A stretch of DNA of 64,000 nucleotides from Perkinsus olseni. Taxonomy: Eukaryota; Perkinsozoa; Perkinsida; Perkinsidae. The DNA lies in NCBI GenBank assembly GCA_013115135.1, contig JABANP010000052.1, positions 62,001-126,000 on the forward strand. Reading direction: 5' to 3'. The notes under the pieces are model-generated. The model did no database searches, was not told the origin of the DNA, and was given only the letters and a program-made list of their open reading frames with translations. Positions 46,600-57,617 of the stretch are shown here, piece by piece (positions within the stretch are counted from its first letter, which is position 1; every line of letters starts with the position of its first letter). Made by a program: the position numbers and the translations under genes.

Positions 46600-47490
46600 A
46601 GATACTTTTTTAGACGATCTCGGGCGTCGAGCGTTGGTAGCGTTCAGCCGAAAATGGGAGTTGACTGATGATAAATACGGAATATATTGGTAGTGAGCTG
46701 TGGAGACCGCGGGTTCGATCCCGGCACCCTGTATTTTGACTTCGCCGCTTTGAAGCCTACTTACTCACTGTAGATGCTTATTGAGAACTGACTTGGCTTT
46801 TCCACTTACCTCCCGCTGTCGGTGTATCTCATTCTGACTCAGCAAGGTTGGAATCATTATTATCAGACTCTGGGTAAAGATCATATGAAAATATTAAGAA
46901 TCTTATCATTTAGCTTCATTTCCTAGTTCGAAGATTCCACTGCAAAATCATTGTTATGGAGATTGGGCGATCTGAATAAGGTGCGGAGTAGATCGCATCC
47001 GGCGTTTGGTGGGCGGCCTAGCGTGTGAAAGGCGCTCATCAGGAATTCTCAACACGTTATGGAACGGTCTCTGGATTCACGGGGGGAATACTCTCCTCAC
47101 TGAACCTGCTGTTCGCACCGGGATACACTCCTATCTTCAAGGTGGTCGTCAGCTGGATCGTCCGCCATCACTGGAGTGCCGGCGGGGCTGATGGTGACTC
47201 TCCCACAGGGATGGTGTCCCCAATCGGCATACCGTAACCCGATTTTCAGAATAATCGCTAAGGTAGGTATATTTGTGTTCATGCGTGCTTGTCAATTATC
47301 TATAGCTATCTTCGAACTCTGAGGAACATCCACAACTGAGGTCGTATTGATTCTGAAAACAATCGATTTTTCTGTTTCATATACTCACCAGTTTTGGGTA
47401 TCATTTAGGTTCCCATCACGATCAACGAGGTGAGCGTCGGTGTTATCACCGCAGGAATGATTGCCAAACTCTTATTCGGGTAGGAGATCA
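46600..47490 (+). CDS. Possible further membrane-protein exons, not recognised
   Basis: Plus-strand segments 47025-47237 (GTVSGFTGGILSSLNLLF, then TPIFKVVVSWIVRHHW) and 47410-47480 (PITINEVSVGVITAGMIAKL, preceded by ATCATTTAG and followed by a GTAGG donor) look like membrane-protein exons. A tRNA-like element at 46690-46732 precedes them. I cannot say whether they extend the LMF gene or form another one. Confidence 0.25.
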
Positions 47491-48153
47491 TGAGCACTGT
47501 TTTTCCGTCTCACACCTGCACTGTTGAGTTGTTCTTCAATATCGATCGGCTGATCGATTTTTGATCGAATCCTTTTGGGGGACCAGCTCCCTAGCGGCAT
47601 AATTGCTTCTTTTTCAATGGAGTAATATTAGGATTACATTCTTTCGGACGGAAAATTTATCAAAAACTTCGCTCCGCTGAGCATCCTCGCGCGAGAAATT
47701 TAGCATTCCAAGTTCGGATGGACCTTGATGATTTATTCGCTCGAGTGTTCTTCAAGGAGCTTGAAAGAGAAAACTGGGAGAAGCCCTCGGAGTGAATTTC
47801 ATGCTATGTAAAATGCTTTTACAATTTCTCCGAGGATCATATTCGTGCTTAGGCTGGTAGAGGTCTTTGAGTACGCCGTACTCAGTATGGTTATCTCTAC
47901 GCTGGTAGCAGAAGATAGATTCCTGGGGGTCTCGCTCTTCATGATGACTGAAATTTTCAGTTCAATTCAGAAAATTTATGTTTGAAATAATGAAATTTTC
48001 AAAGCCGTCGGCAAAAAAATTTTATGAAAGGAAAGTGGAGAGTTCGTCGACGGATTGTTTTCTACTGGAATGTTGGGGTTGATTCCCAGTGGGGGGAGGG
48101 AGGTTCTTAGCGGAGCGAAGCGGTCCAGTTTTACCAAGATTAGTATATAATGG

Positions 48154-48813
48154 CAGAACAGGCTGGGCTAACGATGGGGTCCACTGACGCCCTCACTACT
48201 GCGGCGACGATCACCAAGAGAGTCATCGACGAGCAGTTAGCAGTCCTCTCAGCGTAGGTGGAGGGCGCAGGTTCGATCCCGGCAACTTGCTTAAGGAAAA
48301 TTCACCTATTTGATAATCAGTGAACCTCCGATAGTCCACTTCGTTTGATTTGATGTTTTTCTTGGTAGGTATCCTCAGCATTTGGTGACAGCTGCACAGA
48401 TGCCGGCTAAGATGACCGCGCTGGAGACCACTACTAGTGACTTAAAGTTACAGGTGAACACTGGAGTGGTATTGTTGTTGACCTCAAGATATTAGCCTAG
48501 CTTCAACCTAAGATACTCCGTTTCTAGGTCTACACGTTAGATGCTCTCCGGGCGTGTCGTAAATTGTGGCGTTTGGCGTGTGAGCTTCATACAAGCAGTT
48601 CTTGCATGAGGGTGGGCACGGAGCAGCTCAGGCCACTGGAACTGGGTGGAAGACTGAAGGAAATAGAGGTAAAGAAAAGCAAGTTTGAGCAAGATTGCAA
48701 GATTTGCTGTGTTAGGACCGAATAGGTGAGTTGGAGGAGCAGTTGAGAGAGTCCAGGAGGAGCGCTGAACTGCCTAGTAACGATTTGGTTTATGACCTCG
48801 AAAATACGCAGTA
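48154..48813 (+). CDS. Helical/coiled-coil protein, unrecognised
   Basis: ATG at 48154 opens MAEQAGLTMGSTDALTTAAT, then ITKRVIDEQLAVLSA. The intron that follows (from about 48254, GTAGGTGGAGGG, to TTGGTAG) begins with a tRNA-like B-box element, after which the frame continues with YPQHLVTAAQMPAKMTALET. Later exons: YTLDALRACRKLWRLACEL (48530), RLKEIE, then GELEEQLRESRRSAELPSN and VYDLENTQ (48727-48813). The heptad-like pattern suggests coiled coil. The piece around LDALRACRKLWRL resembles helical tether subunits of Golgi complexes, but only loosely. The true 3' end is unknown. Confidence 0.45.
48250..48291 (+). repeat. tRNA-like element at the 5' end of an intron
   Basis: GTAGGTGGAGGGCGCAGGTT followed by CGATCCCGGCAACTTGC, sense orientation, starting exactly at the splice donor after QLAVLS. 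Confidence 0.75.
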
Positions 48814-48988
48814 AGGTTGGAATTGTGAAGATACGCCTCGGTGCAGGTGGTATCTTAGGTTGAACCACGACGATGACATAGAGGTCACGATATTATCTGA
48901 TGATCACGAAGATATCGGCGGAGCGTAGTATCTTTGATATCGAGTTGTGTTCACTTGCGTAGGGGCGAATGCATGCCTGCAGCTTTTG

Positions 48989-49708
48989 ATGACCTCCCGC
49001 CGCATCCTTCCCGTCACCCGCCGTGCTTTCGCAAGCTCTACTAGGGAAGAGCTGCCCCGCGGCGTCTTTCGCTCCTTTGAGAAGAACTCCGCTGCTCCTA
49101 CCTCTTCTGGCGACGGTGGCCTGCCTGCGGGGATCTCCAGAGTGACCAGTCGAGCGACGGGCTCGGGTCAATCATGGCCGGGCGAGGGTAATAGGAGGGT
49201 CGGTGAGGATGATGACTTGCCGAGGATACCACGGGAGTTGCCAAAGGGCATGGCTAGGGTCGGCCGGGAGACACCGAACGTGAAGCTACGCAGACCTCCG
49301 CCACCACCGCCGGTCGAGGAAGCTTCGGCGATGAGGCTTCCGAAGGGTTTGGTTAAAGTAGGGGAGGCGGAGAAGAGGGCTGAGCGAGGGTTACCTAGGG
49401 GGGTCACACCGATAAGTTCGGCGAAAGTTGGTATGGATGTGCTCGTGGACGCTGAGTTGCCGCAGGGGCTCAAGAGAATAACTGACCTGGAGAATGCGGC
49501 CCCGGTGAGGAGAGAAAAATTGGAGAATATTTCATTTGAAGGGCGGAGCGAAGCAAGTTTTGAATCGAAGAATTCGACTCGACACCCACAAGCCCCTCGG
49601 GGAACCATACCGGTAGTCCAGCGGCCGAGCATGGCTGGTGGTGTTATGATCACCCCAGTGGAGAGCAGTGAGTTGGGCGAAGGGCGGTATTCTGAAAATG
49701 GATACTAA
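48989..49708 (+). CDS. Putative mitochondrial protein with seven LPxG repeats
   Basis: Unrecognised family. The ATG at 48989 gives MTSRRILPVTRRAFASSTRE, a good mitochondrial presequence (basic, hydroxylated, no acids until residue 20); an upstream in-frame ATG at 48947 would mask it. The body repeats a short motif LP-(R/K/Q/A)-G-(V/I/M/L)-x2-(V/I/F): LPRGVFRSF, LPAGISRV, LPKGMARV, LPKGLVKV, LPRGVTPI, LPQGLKRI and a divergent APRGTIPV, 25-45 residues apart, with a PPPPPP run between. The AGCGGAGCGAAGC-type 12-mer lies in the coding sequence (GRSEASF). 239 codons with no intron. Linear repeats of this sort suggest multiple binding sites for one partner. Confidence 0.6.
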   Translation: MTSRRILPVTRRAFASSTREELPRGVFRSFEKNSAAPTSSGDGGLPAGISRVTSRATGSGQSWPGEGNRRVGEDDDLPRIPRELPKGMARVGRETPNVKLRRPPPPPPVEEASAMRLPKGLVKVGEAEKRAERGLPRGVTPISSAKVGMDVLVDAELPQGLKRITDLENAAPVRREKLENISFEGRSEASFESKNSTRHPQAPRGTIPVVQRPSMAGGVMITPVESSELGEGRYSENGY

Positions 49709-50194
49709 AATTAGGGAGGTTGCTCGTGATGTTGGTGAAATCGGAAAGAATAGGAATCTACTATGTCCGCTATGGGAGTCTATCCTTCGCTCGGCGTGTT
49801 GGCGATTTTATAGTTCCGCTTAAGTCGTTTGATAAGTTCATTCGAGGCATCAGCCATCCGAAAGGAGGGATTGGGTCTGGACGAAACTTGAATAAGGAGG
49901 GCATGAGGCTTGTAAAAATGGCTCGGAATTACCTGGCTGAGAAAAACAGTAGTAGTTGGAAACCGCGTTGAGAGTATCGAGCATAATCGTTCAACCTAGA
50001 CGAAGTGGATTCACTCGTAAAGGTGCGCCGCAGGTGCGCCCCCGGCGAGTCTATCGGTCCCAAAGTCGACAAGGGAAATTGCCACTGAGGTTACTCCTGG
50101 AGCTGTGGAGATACTCAAGGTTTACGTATCGGGGAAGAGCGAGGTAGTATTGAAATGACGGGTGCAGGGATCGAACCGGGTGTCTTCACAGCCT

Positions 50195-53100
50195 GGCAGA
50201 ATTGTGATAGCCTTGAAGCAGCTGGCCGGGCATCACCAGAATGTTGAGGAAATAGAAGGACTCGAGAATTTGCCGGAGTAGGTTGGTAGTCACGCACGCG
50301 GAAGGATTTGACCTTTTGTAAGATACCAGCGATTGTTGGATGATATGGGCGCCGCCCTGGATCTGGCCAGATTCTCCGGACCAGAGATATCCGAGCTCGC
50401 AGAGTACTTCCGTGTAAGATACGAAATAGGTCGACCTCAGTATCAGTGTTAATGATGTGTTGAAGATACTGGGCGCTCCAGGAGTTGCCAACCCGTCACG
50501 ACAGATGGCGAAACGGCTGAGTGTAAGTTGATCGATTGGGGCGTATCTTAGGTTGACTCTGCTCAGTTTCAAATATGCGAACGTTTACATGAACTGAGCC
50601 CTGTGGAGAGAATCCGCACTATCTACGTCATCACCACTGTAGGTTGGGAGCGGTGTCAGGGTACTGGCCACGGGAAACTATGAGCTCATCCTCGCTGCAA
50701 ACTTGTCTAGTCTCATGAATTTCCTGTCACCCGGTTGTGAGCGACTAACACCGGCTAATACAGGTTGATACCTGTCGAACTGACCGACTTGGTTTGACCT
50801 CCCAGATCGTATACTCTCGATTCCTCGTTGCATCGACATTCGCAGACTAAGTCCGCCGTAAATCGTGGCTCGCCCTTCACCAAGTGAACTTCGTATCGTG
50901 TCTGACGCCATCGCGCCAGTTTTTCCTCCGCCGCAGTAGCTGCCCTGAGCATTGAGTAACACATCGCTGATTTTGTATTCTTAGCGGAGCGAAGCGTTCT
51001 CTCAATGTTATTTTTCAGTGGATGGGGCTTCGTCTCGATGATTACACCCATTGGGCTCTACACCAGTCGATCGATTCTTGGATCGACTCCCCGGAAGTTG
51101 ATGATGCTGCGGTATTACCGGCCCTGTAGGAGAGATCAAAAGTTGGACGATTGTGAGCAAAGATGCTTTCTTAGGTATCTTCTGTGCGAACCTAGTATGC
51201 GGAAGCGCAGCCACAAGGTTTTGACTAAACCCAAGGTGGGGCGTATCTTAGGTTGATGAGTGGAGGATACGAAATAGGTCGAATCCAGGTTTTCACTCGC
51301 ATGGAGGGAATGGTTGATCGTTTGGAAGTTCATCAAGTAGTGGACATGGTCAGAGCGCTGGGGAAACATGAGGCTCAGGTGATTCAGGGAATTTCTGGTA
51401 TCAATAAATCTTTGTCGTGTAAACCATATCATCAGAAATCCATCGTCAGCAAGGCTCTTACGAGGCTAGCTGCGAATCCAGGAAGGATTCCTGACAGGAG
51501 TTTACCGGCATTAGCGGGTTTCTTAGGGTGAGTAATCGAAAGATTCCCGGTTCGAACCCCGCGTCCTTCACTATATAGGTCGACCGACCCGGCCAGCCCC
51601 GACATGTCTCCTGTTGCTGCCCATGCCAGGAAGCGGCTGTCTGATGTCCTCGCTGACCAGAGTGTAGGGTTTTAAAGTCTGTATGTGTGCGTACCACTCC
51701 TTAGGTTAATCGTAATGATGCCGCGCATCTTGTGGTTGAGCTCGCTAAAATGCCTACTGTAGCAGATGGTGTTCTTGACGATTCAGCCGAGGTGAGCTCA
51801 GATCTGTCACTGCGCTACGAAATTTCCCTCTCCGGCAGATGATCCGTACGTCAGCCAATCACCTAGACCGAGAAGTTTTGCCGCAACTTCTATTGCTGTA
51901 CACCGCGGAAGGGGTAGTATCTTCTGGGGCCTGCCGTATCTCGGTGAATATGTGTGAAAGAGTATCTTATCTTCACCCTAGGAATGCACAAATTGAGGTT
52001 GGCAACTGATTTCAGAAACCTATGCGGGAATTGGAAATATCTGCTATGGCGGGTCTGCGGGAAATTCAGCCGAAGGGAATCGCTAAGCTGTGTCTAGCAG
52101 CGGCAGCTGGAGGAAGTAACAATATCATCCTCATCCTATACCACAATTTTGGTTATTCTAGTGCGAGAGAAGGATGCCTTGGTTGCCTTGTATGGCGAGT
52201 GTCTGGACCGTGCAAGGCAATTCGATCCCGAAGAGTAAGACAGCGTTGGCGGACCTCGTACCGTGTGCCTAATTTTGTGGCGCATGGAGAATTATACGCT
52301 ATCGAGAAATCTGATTCCTGCAGAGGCAGATCGAGATCTTGTGAGCATATGCATGAGTGCCATGGGAGTTCTGAGCAGTGCGACAAAATCAGGAGATGTC
52401 CCGTTTGATGGATTTTATATTCATAGAGACTATCGCCTCGCCACCACTGCGTTTGGTGATTACACCTATTCCCATTCTAAGTTTCATCGATGCCTTCTAC
52501 TCGATGAGCCTTGCTGGACTTGTCAATGATGATGCTCTGGTAGAGAAGGTGGATATCGAGAAGGTAACCTATTTTGTATCTTGCCAGCGTCAACCTCTGT
52601 GCCGTAACTGTCAGATTATACGTCAATCGCCTGTATCGGCCCTTCCCTCCCTAGCCTGGTCGTTGGTTGTCGCCAACTTCAGCCGTCCCCTACCATGGAG
52701 TGTCCTCTGTAATACACCCTACGCAGTACCCTCCATACTCTTAGCTCGGGGTTCGTTACTTCATCCCAATCGATGATTTTGTGGCATTATAGAAAACAGT
52801 CTTGAATGGCCAGCGCAGCGAGACCACCCCCGATTTGAAGGGAGTGTCACCAAACTAGCGTTACCTTCTTCTTTCGTGTCCGTAGGCTCGCGAATCATCG
52901 AAGACCCAGCGAGAGCAGTTGGCGATGTCGAGTTCGATGACCATGGCGACTGCGTGAAGGGAGACCCTCATCAAGCGGCTTTACTGTAGGGAAAATTACT
53001 ATCCTAGAGGGATTTAGTCTTTGCGCTGTTCGCAACGTTCGTATCTTGCACGCTTGGACCTCAGATACGAGGCCTTAGCAAGTGCAGCGGCTCTGAAGTG

Positions 53101-54017
53101 GTTCGTGATTGACGAGCCGTCAGTCGTAGCGGGTATGGAGAAGTGGAAAGTGGCTTGGAGAAGTACAACCCCACCGATCTTGCTAACTTGCGATTCCTCA
53201 ACTCACAGGTACACAGGCTCAGCAAGACCCCCCTAGCCGAATGCCATGGGAGGAGATTCTCAATAAGGTAATTTCTTGAGGTAAATCGATCGTTAGGGCG
53301 AGCGCTACTCGTTCAGTTGGACATATCCCATCAAATGGAGGTGGAGGTTGGTTACAAGTGGCCGTTATGGGAAGTGCCAATTTTGATGTCCGAGTTGAGC
53401 TGCGTGATTGATCCGAAATTGAGGAAGTCCCAGATTGTACATTACTACAGCGGGCTGACGACGGGAACTGCCAAACTCAGGCATCGAATCTGGAATGCCA
53501 AGTGAGCCGCCTCCTCGGTCATTACGATCATCATCCAATTCTAGGGGATATGCCGTGTTTGGTATCGGAGATGACCAGTTCCCCGAGGCTAGCGGCGGAG
53601 GAGCATCTGATGTGAATTGCGACTTCCTGGCGGGTCTGTTGGATATAGTAGGTCCATGTTGCTCCGTGTGATGTTTAAGGGACGGTCACAATCTCCCTGG
53701 GCTGATTTTTTGTTAACGCGACCGCACCTCGAAGCCTTTGAGTCGGAGGGATTGAGACACCTAGTTCTGGCTTGTTAGAGGCATTTGGGTGTGATATGTT
53801 AGGCGGCCTTGGTTGTCGTAGGTGAGGTTGAAAGATACTTTCCGTGTTCGTGCAGGTGGTTAAGAATCAGCTGAATAATCAGCGTATGGCCGGTATCGAG
53901 CTGCAGACGACAGAGCGCCCCAACAACAGCAAGAGGAGGCAGCCTACACGGTCAGGGAAGGTTGTTGACTTCGCAGCTGAGCGAGCTAAGAAGGAGTCTA
54001 GGTGGCTGAGAAGATAG
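50195..54017 (+). CDS. Helical-repeat protein, possibly organellar RNA-binding (HPR/OPR-like)
   Basis: A run of plus-strand exons separated by short introns reads as repeated pairs of amphipathic helices: LKQLAGHHQNVEEIEGLENL (50210), YQRLLDDMGAALDLARFSG (50325), VNDVLKILGAPGVANPSRQM (50450), DDYTHWALHQSIDSWIDSP (51040), VVDMVRALGKHEAQVIQGI (51340), PGRIPDRSLPALAGFLG (51480), ELEISAMAGLREIQPKGIAK (52030), LSFIDAFYSMSLAGLVNDDA (52470), EKYNPTDLANLRFLNSQV (53165) and VVKNQLNNQRMAGIELQT (53855). It ends FAAERAKKESRWLRR with a stop at 54017. About 35-residue periodicity and conserved Leu/Ala positions resemble organellar HPR/OPR proteins of alveolates. Frame joins were checked only at a few introns, so it may be two genes. 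Confidence 0.4.
52564..52614 (+). repeat. GTATCTTAGG-family element forming an intron, antisense
   Basis: A 51 nt intron after LVEKVDIEK: GTAACCTATTTTGTATCTTG, then CCAGCGTCAACC, ending AACTGTCAG. This is the reverse complement of the element at 51241-51285. Confidence 0.75.
53268..53316 (+). repeat. CGATC...GGGCGAGCGC-family element forming an intron
   Basis: A 49 nt GT-AG segment reading GTAATTTCTTGAGGTAAATC then GATCGTTAGGGCGAGCGC and ending GTTCAG, inside the helical-repeat gene. Confidence 0.7.
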
Positions 54018-54449
54018 TGTGTCATGTTTCTGTTACGAGTGCCGAATGCGTTTCTATTGACCTACAGTGGACTGTTGAGTACGGAGATCAGTTATGTGTT
54101 GGGCTGTCGGCTCCGGTCATCACCTGTACTGGTGGAGGGCCTACTCTGGTTGTTCGAGAGAGGACTTCCCAAAGACGGTTATGACCTGTGACAATCACCA
54201 CCTAATTACACCACGTTATCTAGCTTGGGTTCGAGTATGGAGGCCGTTGGCTTTCAGAGGTCACCTCCCTCGGCTGCGCACATCTTCTTCATGGAACTCC
54301 CTCCCCTCGGTTTCTTACTACTGGCCCATCCTGGGCCTCCGTTCTGAGAACGAACTTCCGATTCTGGCTGGCAATGCTATTTTAGGATAGAGAAATGCCC
54401 GTGCTTGGGTTCGAACCGGGGTGGGGATTCGTGACCGAAGCAGAGTCCT

Positions 54450-55183
54450 AGCTGAGTTTAACTCTGCTATTCCCAGCCCCGGTTCCCGAACAGGCTATTG
54501 TACGGCGCGTTAAAGCACTCAATGTGTTATTTATCAGACATGGTATACCGAACGATTCGGTCCGAGTCGTGGAGGAAATAGCGCTCGCCCGATCTGGGCG
54601 TGCGCTATTTGCTCGGCGCGTCATGTGCTCTGGTCTTGGGGATTGGGTCATTGCCAAGAATTTCTCAGTATATTATTATGACTTACTCTCTGACTTCTGA
54701 TGATGACGAACGTTATCACAACGCTAGAGGGTTCCTGTACGAAACGAATAAATTAATGAGAGAAAATAGCGAGACGGATCTTCTAAGGTGAGGATGTCGC
54801 CCGTCACCGTCATCACTGTGGGGCCCTCAGTTACCAAAACGCGTTGATCCACGAGAAGGTCGGGCCGCTAGTTCGCACCTCCTTCGGGGTTGGAGTCCTT
54901 ATGGGGGTCCGACCGGATGGTACGGCTGAGGTGCAGTTGCAAACGTTGAAGATGTATCCAAGGCTTACTGATGTAGGGTCATCGTTCGACCGTCTCTTGA
55001 CCACTCACGGTAGATACGATTACTCCCTGAGAGGCCTCCGTCATTTCATGGCGATAGTGAGGGTCCTCAAGGCTGTAAACGAGCAGGGCAATATCATGAA
55101 CAGCAGTCCTGTCCTAACAAGAATAAGAGGCAGTTGGATGATTTCCACTGAGTTGATGATCCTCGCTGAGCGAACGATCCTTT
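54450..55183 (+). CDS. Unrecognised exons, possibly SH3/KOW-like
   Basis: Plus-strand pieces that look coding: 54470-54660 (VPEQAIVRRVKALNVLFIRH, then SVRVVEEIALARSGRALF), 54844-54980 (HEKVGPLVRTSFGVGVLMGV followed by RPDGTAEVQLQ, a small beta-barrel-like motif of the type FGxGxxxxxRxDG) and 55010-55130 (DYSLRGLRHFMAIVRVLKAV). Introns between them carry GT-AG sites. No family assigned. A near-palindromic tRNA-like piece (GGTTCGAACCGGGG) lies at 54400-54422. Confidence 0.3.
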
Positions 55184-55264
55184 AGTCGCATCGGTGAACG
55201 GTGTTGTGTTGTTGATTTTGTTCGTGACGGCGATGGCTGAATAGTGTTCAGCTTCGATCGTGTG

Positions 55265-56444
55265 ATGACTCTTCCTCCTGGGTTTAAGGACAATCGTCCG
55301 CAGTGGTTGAAAATAACCCAACCCTTCGCGGCGGGAGGCCTTGCTGGGTCTTTGGCGACCTGCGTCATTCAACCCGTTGACATGATAAAAGTAAACAACT
55401 CGATCGTGACTATCATCACCGAGGATCTCAGGTACGGATCCAAATAGCCGAGGCTGGCGCAACCCGCAGCCCTGTGGTCATCGCTCGGAACATCATAGCC
55501 AACGAAGGCTTTCTCAGCCTCTACAAAGTAGCTCCCTCTTCTTCTCCTCTTCGCACTGGACTCACCTCAGGGCCTGGATGCGGGTATAGTCCGGCAGCTC
55601 ACTTACACTACCACTAGGTTGGGGGTGTTTCGTCTCACATCGATGTCGTTGCAGTCGCCTCATGAGAAGACTCTGCCCTTCTGGAAGAAGGGCGTTGCTG
55701 GACTGTAACGCCGTCATGCGCCCTCGAGTTGCAAACCTTTCTTCAGGTTCGCTGGTGGGGTGGGAGCGTTCGTTGGCACCCCAGCAGATCTCTCGCTGGT
55801 TCGTCTGCAGGTGAGCACAGCCATCTACATTTTCGGCCATTATCGCTGTTCAGGCCGACGCCACCCTCCCCCCAGCCGAGCGTCGTAATTACAAAGGGGT
55901 TTTTGACGCCATGAGCCAGATTGTTAAGGCCAGAGGGAGTGACTGGTCTGTGGAAAGGGTCTCTTCCCACCGTCACTCGGGCCATGGCTCTCAATGTCGG
56001 AATGCTGGCAACCTTTGACCAGGTAACCGTGCTGTTAATACTATTGTGTGTCTTCGATGCCGTTCTTTTCAGGGTAAGGAATATTTCAGCCACCTCATGG
56101 GCCCTGGATGGGGGAGCTACACTAACAGCATCCGCATGCTCGGGCTTCGGGGCATCGGTTATGTCCCTGCCGTTTGATTTTGTAAAGACAAGAATTCAGA
56201 AAATGAGACCGGATGCTAATGGGGTCATGCCCTACACCGGTACTCTTAACTGTTTTGCCAAGGTACAGGAGGTCTCCGGTTCGATTCCCTGTCACGGTAT
56301 ATTTATTAGGTTCTCCGTGAAGAAGGTCCACTAGCTTTCTATTCAGGCTTCCCGACCTACTACACTCGTATTGCTCCCCATGCGATGTTAGTTCTGCTAC
56401 TGGTTGACGCGATCAACACCTCAGTGGTGAAGTCGTTCGCGTGA
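55265..56444 (+). CDS. Mitochondrial carrier, 2-oxoglutarate/malate (SLC25A11) type
   Basis: Inner-membrane exchanger of dicarboxylates. Seven exons: 55265-55390, 55432-55527, 55571-55704, 55747-55810, 55854-56022, 56073-56262, 56310-56444. The three carrier repeats are present, with signatures QPVDMIKVRIQ, TPADLSLVRLQ and LPFDFVKTRIQKM. LDAGIVRQLTYTTTRLGVF, ADATLPPAERRNYKGVFDA, GLWKGSLPTVTRAMALN and FPTYYTRIAPHAM are typical of the oxoglutarate subgroup. There is one extra base near 55932 (KA|EGVTG) and another in the GGATGGGGGAGC run near 56115 that shift the frame; without them the gene is complete (about 303 residues). Intron 6 (56263-56309) is a tRNA-like element. Confidence 0.93.
56263..56309 (+). 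repeat. tRNA T-arm element forming a complete carrier intron
   Basis: The 47 nt intron is GTACAGGAGGTCTCCGGTTC followed by GATTCCCTGTCACGG and TATATTTATTAG. Its borders are fixed by the conserved carrier sequence NCFAK|VLREEGPLAFYSG. Confidence 0.9.
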
Positions 56445-57617
56445 AGGTCTCGTGGGTTCTAATACGCCGTTATTTTTTCCTATCATGTCCAATTCTTAGT
56501 TTGATCATCATGTGCTGAGACTATCATCAGTGGCGTTTGTCCTCGGCACATCCTCTTGCGTAGTGTTATAGTCACAGGAAAACTGGGCCGAGGGCTACAG
56601 AGGCCCCATGGGAATGCGGACGAGGGAAAACTCATCATCTCGGTCAGGCGTACCTCTAGGATGAAGTCTGGCCCTATTGACATTCATAGAGGAACCTATA
56701 GCATCCTAAACACGCTCTCTTGATGTGAGGTAGGTTACGAATCCTCATCCGTACCGAACACTACGGAAGATATGCCCGGGACGCATGGACGATACGGATT
56801 GATGGTGACTCCCCGGGACGCGTAAAGGCCCCACGAAGCCCGAGTGTGGTTGAAGTGGACAGAATTATGAGTGAACTAGTAGTGACTGTGAGGACGCTTC
56901 AGGCCATCGTCCAATGGCTCCCATGGCCTCCATGTGGGTAATTAGACTCCTCCAGTTCATAGTTGGTTGAAAAAATCCCATGCCTCGAAGAGTATCCAAC
57001 ACCTGTGTTCGGAATTCACTCACGACCTGACCAGGCAGTCCCCCGGAGTTGGCGAGTGTCCACGACATGTAGGTGTTCACGCAGACTGTCGTCCGAGAGC
57101 GGCTGTCACAGTCCCGGATACCGACATCCGTTTGTACTCTGGTGACAAAGGTTATTTGAGCTAGTAGCGCATTAATATCGACAGACCAAGTATGGGGAAG
57201 GGTTATTGAATGATACAGTGAGACCTCGATGTGAGGCTATAGGAAGTGCGCAGATGTCAATGCCTTTACCGTATCGGACCTCTTCAGAGAACGAGGGCAA
57301 GCGGTGCGATTTGAACCTGAGGCCTTCAGGACCTCTCTCCCCAATGATGAGAGGTTGACTGGTAACCCAAAGCTGGGAATCGAAAAGAATACTGGCTGAG
57401 CGATCTGACTGTGAATACTCAGGATGCCAGGGCGGATAAGGACACAAAAATCCCGGTGGAATGGCTATTCCTTGTGTTGACGAATGAAGGAAGATACTTG
57501 GTACTTCGTAGACTATGCTACTGCTGCGACTGAGTAGCAGTTATGGGGATGATGCTCAGTGAGATATCGATAGCCGGGCCAAGGGTATTTAGAGAGACCC
57601 GTCGGCCTAGTCAGTCC
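56445..57617. other. No supported gene; one tRNA-like fragment
   Basis: Open frames here are short and unrelated. A minus-strand B-box fragment at 57300-57345 (GAAGGCCTCAGGTTCAAATC) belongs to the tRNA-like family. Confidence 0.4.
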
